Source of the DNA: Strigamia acuminata | Lineage: Eukaryota > Arthropoda > Chilopoda > Geophilomorpha > Linotaeniidae | Direction of reading: 5' to 3' | NCBI GenBank assembly: GCA_949358305.1 | Contig: OX442318.1 | Location: 7,922,501-7,986,500, forward strand | DNA length: 64,000 nucleotides | Shown here: positions 1 through 8,605 of the stretch, one piece after another | How positions within the stretch are numbered: position 1 is the first letter of the stretch | Layout: every line of letters begins with the position of its first letter | The notes under the pieces: model-generated | Told to the model about the DNA's origin: nothing | Database searches by the model: none | What the model saw: only the letters and a program-made list of their open reading frames with translations | Program-made: the position numbers and the translations under genes

Positions 1-14
1 ACCCAAAGCAAGAA

Positions 15-3000
15 ATGGCAGATAATACCCGAGTAACAGATTCCGACTCCGACGCAAACAAGAGAGCCGGCAGTCGTAAAGGCGCCGACTATCACTTGCG
101 ATCTGGAGGTCCCTTACCCAAAGCCTCAGCGCACGAAGCGAGGCAAAAACGGCGTAAGCCTAAACCCGATCGTAGAAGCGCATCCGAGGCATCGCACCCG
201 TCTCGCACCGAGACGAGGCAGCGATTGGACGAGACAGAGCGGGGTGAAGAGCAATCTCACTCCAAACTGCCGCGTTCTAACCGTGACGGCGAGACGAGCG
301 GAAACGAGGTTTTATCCCGTAACCAATCGCCTCGTCTAACGCACGACACCGAGGTGGGCAGTCCGAAAGCAGCGTCTCCGATACAAAAGACGGCCTCAAA
401 TACGACCGCTAATTCGGCACTAAACACGCCAATTACGCAAAGCCGCCCAGCTTCGGTCAGGTCCGAAGGACACAAGTCCAACTCATCCTCTGTCAAGCGT
501 GTTTCGAGCCAGCCTTACAGCGTCTCGGGCACCTTGATTGATGCGATGCAATTGGCACAGGCGGAAGGAGTGAGATACACCCTTCCGACGGGGAAAATTA
601 CCGTGTACGAAACGTTACAGATCGTACGTGCAGCTTTAAAAGCGCACAGTGTATCCCCACAAATCACCATTGTTGAAGGTGCACACGCTCAACAATTGGT
701 TGATTCCGCTCAATTTGAAGCGGATGCAGAGAACGAGGCTCGTCAAGCCATTCGCGAGAGACGGAGGAAGCTGGCGGAAAGAGAAGCGCAAGCTCTCGAG
801 TACGGCAGAACCCAGCCCAATCCGACTACTCCCGAGGAGGTAGAAATAGTTGACCGAGCCCTGAGAGCACATCGATATGCTTTCCACTCGCAACAAGAAG
901 CAGAGCGAGCATTTATGGCCAGATTGCGACCAGATGACCCGAAATCCGTACGCAAACCAGAGGTCAGTTCATCCGAGCTGTCCGACGAGAGCCTAGAGGG
1001 AGACCCAAAGCGCACGCCGAAGGCCAAACCCAAACCCCAGCCGGAGAGGGCAACACCAGCTACTCCGCGCAAGAGAGATGCGTCGGCCAGAGAACAACAA
1101 ACTCGGCCCCGCATGCAAGCTCTCGATTCAGCCACAAATAATGCGATAACGCGATTAATCAACGCTAATAATGCTAGGCGAAATGAAGAGCAAGCTCTCA
1201 CAAGCCAACAGCATGATAATCCACAAGGGACTGAGTGGCAACAACCAGTGCCCATCCTTAAAGACGACGAGTCGTCAAGGAGACAATCGCATGATCGCAC
1301 CTCTTCGCGAGAAGAAGGCAAACGCGATGAAAGACCGAAATATTTTCACTACGGAAATAGTGATTCGTCGTCAGATGGACTGGAGTCAAATGCACCCAGT
1401 CATCACGATTCGGAGAGAGGTTCCGGAGAAAGACGAAGGGAAAGAGAACGCGATGAACGCAGAGAAAGGGAACGTGACGACCGTCGTAGGGGCCGGAAAG
1501 AGTCAAACTCTTCACGGCGCAACCCGCCACGCCGCTCACCGTCTCCCGACCCCAGCTCCGACCCCTCATCCAACGACGACAGACGAAAGGAAAAATCAAG
1601 TAATCGCCGGAAGAGATCCAACTCTCCGCGCGATAGAGAGAAACGACGTCGATCGGAAAATAGCGACCACCGACGGGAGGAGTTTCAGGACCTTCCCCGA
1701 CAAAGCGCGTTTACCGATTCGACGGGTCGGCAGTATACGATGGGAGAGCTTGGAAGAGCCCTACTCGGCTCGTTAAAAGCCGAGGGAATTGATCTGAGCA
1801 AACGAAACGATCGTAATCGTAGCACTGGTGACCGCGTAAAGAAAAAATACGCTGTCTCCCGACGTGACACCATGAGTGTTACCGGGAATATTAGGTGGCA
1901 ATTTTATATTCAGAACCGTTTCGACGGGTCATGGAAAGCGGGAGATCGCTTCCTTGACGAAGTAATTCGAATTAAGACTGCCACTAAAGCCACCGTAGGA
2001 GACATGCTCACCCACGGTATTGTCGAGCTAATGACAGGCTCGGCACGTGAGTGGTACCAAGGATTGAAAGGCGTCAATTGGGACGACTTTTTAATGAGAT
2101 TCGACCTGCGCTACGGCGAGACACCCGAAGAGGTGAGCCGAAAGATGCGAGGTCTTCGCCAGATGCCTGGTGAAACCATAATGGATTACGACATTCGCGC
2201 CAGATTGTTGTTCGAAAAGGCCCCGATGGAATTTCATGCCACGGGATTCAACCTTTTCTTTCTCGGCGGTTTGTCGGAGTACTCGCAACGGGTGCTACTT
2301 GAAGAAAGGGCACCGACAGGAGGTAGCTACGAGGAGATGAGCGCCTTCCTGTTCGAGAACACGATAGATATCGAGAAGAGATATTATTCCGCTTTACCAG
2401 AAGCGGAGAAAGCAGCAACCGCTAAACGTCTCAAGTTGAGTGCGGAAAGATATGGGGCGACAGATAAGATTATGCGCCCTACTGAATATCTTAGCGGTAT
2501 AATGGAGCTGGCAGAAGCTAGCGTTGGTTTACAAATAAAAAATAAACTGACATCCACGCTGCCTTCCAACCCTTTGGCCGCCCCTAAAAAGGCACCGACA
2601 GCGTCAGCCATGCAAGCGACACTGGAGGAGGTCAAGGAGGGGGAGGAAGCCGAACAAAATGTCGGAAAATCAGACGAAAAAGAAGAAAAAGACGATTATT
2701 CGACGGACGAAGAAATACGAAGTTATCGCGATACCTTATCAACGGGTTGCGATGAGGAAGGACCGCTAGTACATCTCATCCATCGAGATAGAGCGGTAGA
2801 AGAATTTCGCGCCAGGTTAAAACCAAATGCCGGCCGAATTCCGAAGTATTTTCGGAAAAATTACACGCCACCGTCGAAAGCAGACCCTGAAAAGAAAAAA
2901 TCGACTGAAGCCCCAAGAGACAAATCAAATATTCGCTGTTTCAAGTGTAACCAACCGGGCCACTACTCCAATGAGTGCCCAAGAACAGCGAAAGAAGACG

Positions 3001-3098
3001 CTAAGTTTGACGCGATAATGAAGCAGATGGCAGAGATTAAACTCGCCATGGCAAAAAACGAGTCAAAAAACGAGTCAGCGCAGGCGGCGAAGAAATAA
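15..3098 (+). CDS. gag: Gag polyprotein with SR-rich N-terminal region and one CCHC zinc knuckle
   Basis: This 1027-residue ORF is the structural protein of the retrotransposon and packages its RNA in cytoplasmic particles. The first ~600 residues are hydrophilic and disordered-looking, rich in Ser, Arg, Glu and Pro, with an SR/RE-repeat block at about residues 465-555. Residues ~620-765 look like the retrotransposon Gag capsid domain: a 'SAREWYQGL...WDDFLMRFDLRYG' block followed by 'MPGETIMDYDIRAR'. A nucleocapsid zinc knuckle of form CX2CX4HX4C lies at residues 975-988 (C975, C978, H983, C988). An acidic segment precedes it. The start was chosen as the first ATG of the long frame. At over 1000 residues it is far longer than the usual 300-500 of gypsy Gag, because of the N-terminal extension. 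The stop codon lies in the loop of the frameshift stem. Confidence 0.92.
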   Translation: MADNTRVTDSDSDANKRAGSRKGADYHLRSGGPLPKASAHEARQKRRKPKPDRRSASEASHPSRTETRQRLDETERGEEQSHSKLPRSNRDGETSGNEVLSRNQSPRLTHDTEVGSPKAASPIQKTASNTTANSALNTPITQSRPASVRSEGHKSNSSSVKRVSSQPYSVSGTLIDAMQLAQAEGVRYTLPTGKITVYETLQIVRAALKAHSVSPQITIVEGAHAQQLVDSAQFEADAENEARQAIRERRRKLAEREAQALEYGRTQPNPTTPEEVEIVDRALRAHRYAFHSQQEAERAFMARLRPDDPKSVRKPEVSSSELSDESLEGDPKRTPKAKPKPQPERATPATPRKRDASAREQQTRPRMQALDSATNNAITRLINANNARRNEEQALTSQQHDNPQGTEWQQPVPILKDDESSRRQSHDRTSSREEGKRDERPKYFHYGNSDSSSDGLESNAPSHHDSERGSGERRRERERDERRERERDDRRRGRKESNSSRRNPPRRSPSPDPSSDPSSNDDRRKEKSSNRRKRSNSPRDREKRRRSENSDHRREEFQDLPRQSAFTDSTGRQYTMGELGRALLGSLKAEGIDLSKRNDRNRSTGDRVKKKYAVSRRDTMSVTGNIRWQFYIQNRFDGSWKAGDRFLDEVIRIKTATKATVGDMLTHGIVELMTGSAREWYQGLKGVNWDDFLMRFDLRYGETPEEVSRKMRGLRQMPGETIMDYDIRARLLFEKAPMEFHATGFNLFFLGGLSEYSQRVLLEERAPTGGSYEEMSAFLFENTIDIEKRYYSALPEAEKAATAKRLKLSAERYGATDKIMRPTEYLSGIMELAEASVGLQIKNKLTSTLPSNPLAAPKKAPTASAMQATLEEVKEGEEAEQNVGKSDEKEEKDDYSTDEEIRSYRDTLSTGCDEEGPLVHLIHRDRAVEEFRARLKPNAGRIPKYFRKNYTPPSKADPEKKKSTEAPRDKSNIRCFKCNQPGHYSNECPRTAKEDAKFDAIMKQMAEIKLAMAKNESKNESAQAAKK

Positions 3099-3116
3099 TT
3101 TCTCGACCGTCTGCGC
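3053..3116 (+). promoter_or_regulatory. Programmed -1 ribosomal frameshift signal (gag to pol)
   Basis: Two slippery heptamers A_AAA_AAC lie in the gag reading frame at 3053-3059 and 3065-3071. The pol frame is the -1 frame of gag and is open from 3041, so both sites lie inside the gag/pol overlap (3041-3098). Six bases after the second heptamer a stem-loop starts: 3078-3087 pairs with 3107-3116 (one G-T pair). It continues with 3088-3090/3103-3105 and 3092-3095/3099-3102, with single-base bulges at 3106 and 3091. The gag stop TAA (3096-3098) occupies the loop. Heptamer, 6-nt spacer and stem follow the known rule for -1 frameshifting. Confidence 0.88.
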
Positions 3117-3121
3117 CATTC

Positions 3122-6100
3122 ATGAAGAAAAAGGGGTTTAACAAAGGGTTCGATAAGCCGCCACCAGTCAAAGAAATGGGTAGTGACATAGCTAACGCCC
3201 AAATTCAAGACAGGGCCAACAACGCTTTGCAGGTAATTACCGCAAACGCTGAGGCTGAGGCGGAAGAACCGAACCTACTGCTTGAAGAATTACCTCAAGT
3301 AGTCGAAGACACAGAAGAATTTCGTGTTTTCATGTGCAACGTGGCGGTCGAATACACCAACCGCCTATGCATGTTGCCCATGACAATAGAACGTGAAAAA
3401 ATTATGGGACTACTAGACTCGGGAGCAGATCGCTCGTTCGTTTCCGAAGACATAGTAGCATCATTGGGTCTCACCGATAAGATAAAAGGCGTTAATAAAA
3501 ATATACGTCTAAAAACCGCCAACGGAATGGCGCGTCCAAAAGGAGTTATATTATTGACCATGGAGTGGCTCGGAGGGGTAGAACAGCACCCTTTCCTGGT
3601 CCTGCCCACATGCGACAGAATTTTTCTGTTGGGCTTAGACCTCATGGCGTCAATGGAAATACAACCAAATCCAATAACGAAATCTTGGAATTATATCAGA
3701 AATGATAAGGAAAGACCCGCAATTGTCGTGCCACCAGCTCTTGTAAAAGAAGCGGCCGACAAGACACAGTGGGAGAAAGGCCTAAAGAAATTCGTTCAAG
3801 ACTACGATTTTAAAGCATTCGTAACAGAATTGCAACGGGACAATGTAGTGGAAACACTTGTCGCCGACGCCGCTTTAGAATTAAACGAAGCGGCAGCCCT
3901 ACGAAGGGTCCTACTTAAATATGAGGGGATCCTGTCGAAAAAACCGGGCCGAACGAATAGGGCTATTCACGAAATTAAATTGACGGATAATAAACCTATA
4001 CGAGTTGCGTATAAGGGAATGAACCCGCAAAAACGTGAAATAGTGCAAAAAATGTGCCAAGAAATGCTAGACAGTGGCATTGTCTCCGAGGCCCAGGGAG
4101 AATACGCGACGCGAGTTGTGCTCGTGATGCGCCCGGGCTCGGACCCACGCCTATGCATTGATTACCGCCCATTAAACGCGGTGACAGAGATAGATCCCAT
4201 ACAGATGCCGTCTATCGAATCCATTTTGAGAGAGCTTAGCCCCTTTTCTTGGGTTACGACGATGGATCTGTCGAAGGGGTACTGGCAAGTTGAGATGAGG
4301 CCAGAGGATAAGATAAAAACAGCATTTTACTCGCCAATTGGACGGTTGATGTTCAACGTCATGCCATTTGGTTTAGTGAATGCTCCCAGTACCTTTCAGA
4401 GGCTAATCGAAAGCGTATTGGGTGATATCCTGCATCAGTTTGTATGGGCATACCTAGATGGCATAGTTATTGCCTCTAAAACATTCGAAGAGCACATTGA
4501 GCACATCGACCAAGTGCTCACCCGGCTGGCAAAAGCTGGGTTACACGTGCATCCGGGCAAGAGCAAGTTCTGTCGAAAGGAGCTTGCCTTCCTGGGTTAT
4601 CGCATTGGAGTCAATGGTTTAGCTATTGGCCCCGAAAAAATCGATGCGATTAATCGTTTCCCACCACCCGAGGACGTTAAAGGTGTCCAACGGTTTATGG
4701 GAATGATAAACTTCTTCGGCAGGTTGCTACCGGGTCTAGCTGAAGTGGCAGCCCCAGTTACCGACCTCCTGAAGAATGAAAACGAATTTGTATGGTCAAA
4801 TGAGTGCAACATCGCATTTAATGCAATAAAGAGGATGCTGACGGAAGTCGGCGTAATGCCTCTACCCGACTTAAACCGGCCGTTCATATTACACACGGAC
4901 GCCAGCAGAGTTGGGTTAGGAGCGGCGTTGCTCCAAACACACGTGCGCGACGGAGTCGAACAAGACCTGCCGTGCATGTTTATAAGTCGCAAACTCCAAG
5001 GCGCTGAAAAGAATTACAATGCCACCGAGTTGGAGTGTTTGGCCGTTGTGTGGGCCATAAGGAAATTCAGAGATTATCTCGAATATACCAAATTTGTGGT
5101 CCACACAGATCATCAAGCGTTACAATGGCTGATGAAATTAAAAGAGCCAGCCGGTCGACTAGCCAGATGGCAGTTAGAACTGATGGCATGCGACTTGACC
5201 ATTCAATACAAGCCCGGCAAATATAACGTCGTGGCTGACGCTCTGTCACGGGCACCAGTGTCAGATCCAATCGACGCTGACGATGATGGCGAGGATGACT
5301 CCCGCATCATTTATTGCCCTACGAGTTGTCACCGTTGGGATTTAAGGAAGATGAATGAAATTCCCACCGCGTCTCCGGCAGACGTAAAATTCTGTGGATT
5401 CTGGACGCGGTTATACCAACCAGCTGCTGACAATTACCCAAACGCAAAGAAGGAATTTAAGCTAGAGCGGAGAATAAATGACCCGCTTCTAAGCGCCTTC
5501 CACGCTCGTGTCGGCAAGCAAATGAAAAGCAATCCCCCAACAAGGGAGGAAATAATTGTGCAACAAAAATTAGACAAAAAATGTCAGGACAGAGCTAGAT
5601 TCGTACTGACAGGAAGATATCCGCCCAACTTAACCAGAAGGCAGAAGCGTCGTTATGCACACGAATCCATAGATTACCTATTGGATGACGGCCTTTTAGT
5701 GAAACATCACCCAAATCACCAAGATGACTTGAGTGAATCGGACACCGCAGTAAAGGTAGTAATACCTGCTTCCTTAATCGGTCGCGTGCTGTGGTTGTTA
5801 CACGGGCACCCGCTTGCGAGCCATGCGGGAGTAAGCAGAACACTCTATCGTGCTACACAGCTTTTTCACTGGACAGGGATGAAAAAAGATATTGCTCTTT
5901 TTGTCCACCAATGTCAGCGATGTCAAGCGTGCAAGCCGAGGAGTAAATCACCATTCGAAACTATTTTCTTAGGGCCTTACGCGCCTTTTGATTGTTTAAG
6001 TGTCGATGTGATGGGCCCAAAACCCGTTACGGGAAATAAAAATGCGTACATTATCGTTATAATGGACGTGGCAACTCGTTGGCCCGAGTTGTACGCCGTC

Positions 6101-7192
6101 GCTAGACCTTCAGCAGAGAAAATCGTTGAATGTATCTACGACGTGGCGTTACGTTACGGATTTCCACGTAAAATTATATCCGATAACGGACCCCAATTTA
6201 TCTCGAAAATTTGGGGTAAGTTTTGTGAGAAATTCGGGATTGTGGCGTCACATACTTCGACCTACAATCCCAGAACAAATCCCGTTGAGCGACTCAACAG
6301 GGACATTAAATATGCACTAAGCATATTCACTGACATCCACAATAGGTGGGATGAATACTTGAGGGAGATCGCGTTCAGCATACGAACAACAGTCTCGAGG
6401 ACGAGAGATTTTTCTCCGGCCTACCTCAACTTCGCCCGAGAGCTACGAGTGCCTTGGGACCCACGAGTGGCAGAGTCGGTAAATGTGGTGGACCCAGAGA
6501 AACCACATGAGTATGTATATAAATTGGAGCAAACAATTTCGAGCACATACAAACATATGATGGCGCACATTTTTAACATGCGCGACCGCATTTTACAAGA
6601 TAAAAGCGGTGGAAAATTTGTGAATTTCGAGAACAATGATTTAGTGTGGAAGGACACACACATCCTCTCAAATGCAGCGAGAGGAATCACCGCCAGCTTG
6701 GCCGACAAGAGAGATGGTCCGTATGTGATCATCGGCAAGCATGGCGGTAACGCGTATAAATTACGCAAGCTCGAGGACAACACCGAGCATAAGTCGATAC
6801 AAGTACGAGAGTTAACTCCGTACATTCCGGAATTCCCGCAAGAAATGTGGGCCAAAGGCCAAGTCAAGTCTAAAACTGACGGCCAAATCGTCGATATGTT
6901 CGCTGGCGAGTCGGAAAAAGCACCGCCAAGTGACAACGAGGAGTATTTCGACGCCCCTTCACCTCCGGTAAACGAGATAGTTGAATCCGTTCCGGATCCA
7001 ATTTTGGTCGGGGGGGAAACAGGAGAAACTCCTGAAACAAACACAAAAAACACGGATAAAAAAGAAAACAATAATGAGGAGGTACAGACACAAAAAACAA
7101 CAAAAAATATCGTACCTGCCTCGATCCGTAACCTGCGACCAAAAAGAGATAATCCGTTCATAAAAGGCGGAAAGGTCGTAGGAAAGAAGTAA
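3122..7192 (+). CDS. pol: Pol polyprotein: protease, reverse transcriptase, RNase H, integrase
   Basis: This 1356-codon ORF is counted from its first ATG, but the frame is open from 3041 and is probably entered by -1 frameshifting from gag. Residue numbers are from 3122. Protease: DSGAD at 99-103. RT: first catalytic Asp D382 (TTMDLSKGYWQ) and the YxDD site at 444-447, which reads YLDG (GGC instead of a GAY Asp codon). RNase H: D593 (HTDAS), then ATELE, HTDHQ and ADALSR. Integrase: HHCC zinc finger (H896, H901, CX2C near 931-934), then D962, D1021 and E1056. The 34-residue D-E spacing is normal for gypsy elements with NPVER. A GPY/F module (DGPYVI) lies near 1199, followed by a low-complexity tail. 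Everything but the second YxDD aspartate looks functional. That substitution should abolish polymerase activity, so this copy is probably defective. Confidence 0.95.
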   Translation: MKKKGFNKGFDKPPPVKEMGSDIANAQIQDRANNALQVITANAEAEAEEPNLLLEELPQVVEDTEEFRVFMCNVAVEYTNRLCMLPMTIEREKIMGLLDSGADRSFVSEDIVASLGLTDKIKGVNKNIRLKTANGMARPKGVILLTMEWLGGVEQHPFLVLPTCDRIFLLGLDLMASMEIQPNPITKSWNYIRNDKERPAIVVPPALVKEAADKTQWEKGLKKFVQDYDFKAFVTELQRDNVVETLVADAALELNEAAALRRVLLKYEGILSKKPGRTNRAIHEIKLTDNKPIRVAYKGMNPQKREIVQKMCQEMLDSGIVSEAQGEYATRVVLVMRPGSDPRLCIDYRPLNAVTEIDPIQMPSIESILRELSPFSWVTTMDLSKGYWQVEMRPEDKIKTAFYSPIGRLMFNVMPFGLVNAPSTFQRLIESVLGDILHQFVWAYLDGIVIASKTFEEHIEHIDQVLTRLAKAGLHVHPGKSKFCRKELAFLGYRIGVNGLAIGPEKIDAINRFPPPEDVKGVQRFMGMINFFGRLLPGLAEVAAPVTDLLKNENEFVWSNECNIAFNAIKRMLTEVGVMPLPDLNRPFILHTDASRVGLGAALLQTHVRDGVEQDLPCMFISRKLQGAEKNYNATELECLAVVWAIRKFRDYLEYTKFVVHTDHQALQWLMKLKEPAGRLARWQLELMACDLTIQYKPGKYNVVADALSRAPVSDPIDADDDGEDDSRIIYCPTSCHRWDLRKMNEIPTASPADVKFCGFWTRLYQPAADNYPNAKKEFKLERRINDPLLSAFHARVGKQMKSNPPTREEIIVQQKLDKKCQDRARFVLTGRYPPNLTRRQKRRYAHESIDYLLDDGLLVKHHPNHQDDLSESDTAVKVVIPASLIGRVLWLLHGHPLASHAGVSRTLYRATQLFHWTGMKKDIALFVHQCQRCQACKPRSKSPFETIFLGPYAPFDCLSVDVMGPKPVTGNKNAYIIVIMDVATRWPELYAVARPSAEKIVECIYDVALRYGFPRKIISDNGPQFISKIWGKFCEKFGIVASHTSTYNPRTNPVERLNRDIKYALSIFTDIHNRWDEYLREIAFSIRTTVSRTRDFSPAYLNFARELRVPWDPRVAESVNVVDPEKPHEYVYKLEQTISSTYKHMMAHIFNMRDRILQDKSGGKFVNFENNDLVWKDTHILSNAARGITASLADKRDGPYVIIGKHGGNAYKLRKLEDNTEHKSIQVRELTPYIPEFPQEMWAKGQVKSKTDGQIVDMFAGESEKAPPSDNEEYFDAPSPPVNEIVESVPDPILVGGETGETPETNTKNTDKKENNNEEVQTQKTTKNIVPASIRNLRPKRDNPFIKGGKVVGKK

Positions 7193-7668
7193 AATAAATT
7201 ACGAGTCGATGGCGGCACTAAAAATAAATGTAATCGACCGATAGTGCAAGCCATCACGTCGCAGAAAATTTCGCTAAGTCCAACAAAGCGGATATCGGTC
7301 GAATTCGCGTCACGAGATGGCGTGGAAACGCGGGACCCGTAGCAAAATTATCGGCACGGGTCGGATACCGCGTGCAAAAGACCCCGTAGCAGCAATCGCG
7401 CACGGGAGTGAGAACAAAGGAGACCCGTAGCGTAACATGCGCACGGGTAGGTGCGCACTAGTCTCAAACACCCGGGTTCTGGAGTATATTACCCAGAATC
7501 CATCGCGATTACCTCGTGTTCACACAGACTTCCGCTTTTCACAGCTGATCGCTGCATTCGTGCGTGATCCTCGTTTTTAACGTTTTACCGAGTTTTTCAC
7601 CGAGTTTTTGAGATAGTTTTATCATCCTTTTTAAATCGTGATTGAGATTTTTGTGCGCGCTCCTCGCC
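7193..7668 (+). other. Non-coding spacer after pol with three tandem hairpins
   Basis: No conserved ORF. At 7335-7361, 7381-7406 and 7423-7448 the sequence forms three successive small stem-loops, each opening with ACCCGT (or CCCGT) and closing with ACGGGT (or ACGGG), with a short GC/GC extension inside the stem. Loops differ while stems are kept. Spacing is about 44-46 bp. The block lies upstream of the third ORF and may be structured RNA or a promoter/leader for a subgenomic message; the function is not known. Confidence 0.5.
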
Positions 7669-7782
7669 ATGGACGAGGAAGAGAACGACGTGCTGGCCAT
7701 CGAGCACGAGGACGAGGAAAACTGGGACCGCGATGTAAACCAAGTCCAGCCCGATCAGGTAGAAGTCGGCATCGGCACATGA
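7669..7782 (+). CDS. Short acidic ORF (37 aa), possible spliced leader exon of ORF3
   Basis: This ATG-started ORF is rich in Asp and Glu (MDEEENDVLAIEHEDEEN...). Its codon choice is GC-rich like ORF3 and unlike the AT-rich surroundings. At 7758/7759 there is a good donor (CAG|GTAGAAG) after codon 30, in phase 0. A strong acceptor stands directly before the ORF3 ATG (8605/8606), also in phase 0. If spliced, these 30 acidic residues would precede ORF3 in frame. This is inferred from splice-site match and phase only; it could equally be a short upstream ORF or chance. Confidence 0.3.
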   Translation: MDEEENDVLAIEHEDEENWDRDVNQVQPDQVEVGIGT

Positions 7783-8605
7783 GAACTAGTTCCGTGCTGC
7801 TGAAGAAGAAATTTTGTTGACTAATACCTGACATGAGTGCTTTGCACTCGAAATAGCGTATAATTAATTATTAACCGCGATCGCTCACACGATCGTATTT
7901 TTTTTCCTTGTTAATTTGTTTTCGAGGTGCGAGCGCAGACTTCACGTCGCCTCGCGTCTCGAAAATTCCTCATGACTTGAGTCACGAGCGAGACAATGGG
8001 CTCGAGCCATAGATAATTTTATGACAAGGGGAGAATATTCTGTAAAAGAATATTTTTTCTCCACAAGTAATTTGACGCATCAAATTGATGCAACTTAACA
8101 TTCGTACGATGAATTTTTCGGTGTGTTGGATAAATTTAATTTGACTTTAACTTTTTTAAAAATTAGACAAAGTCCGACTTCGGAATAATTCTTTATTAGG
8201 TTTATTTATTTAATAACATTTCGACAAGCACATTTATTGTGCGATTTTAGTAATAATTTACACCCGACGAATTCTTTTTACGAATGACTGATAATTATTA
8301 ATTTAATTATTAGTAATGTTCTAATTAATGTTAGAATTAATTTGAAGTAAAATCTGATGATAAGAATCCAGATTAAAGGCTCGATTCCGTCTCGCTGTGC
8401 GTTTTGGACATGAGACAGATTTTTCACGTGATGACTTCTCTTTTTCTATCCGACGAGGGACAATTCGTCCTACGTTTGCACCGATAGACAGGAATCGGTC
8501 TCGACGGACGGCTGCACGTACTGGCAACGTCCCTCGAAACCAACCATTTATCTACGTATTTAAATATTAACTTTTTATTAATTGTTTATTTCTCCATCCT
8601 TCCAG
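7783..8605 (+). other. AT-rich spacer, candidate intron ending at an acceptor before ORF3
   Basis: No ORF worth naming. The 3' end looks like an intron end: TATTAAC near 8566-8572 could be a branch site, followed by a T/C-rich tract and CAG|ATG at 8605/8606. A donor candidate is at 7758/7759. Retroviruses and some env-bearing gypsy elements express their third ORF from such a spliced RNA, so this is a plausible arrangement. It has not been shown here. Confidence 0.35.

Noticed and set aside
743-1321. 192-codon minus ORF and other ORFs inside gag, pol and ORF3
   Set aside because: Shadows of the GC-rich sense ORFs; no family features and no splice signals.
6421-7257. 278-codon minus ORF across the pol 3' end
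   Set aside because: It lies antisense to the integrase C-terminus and tail; composition follows from pol codon bias.
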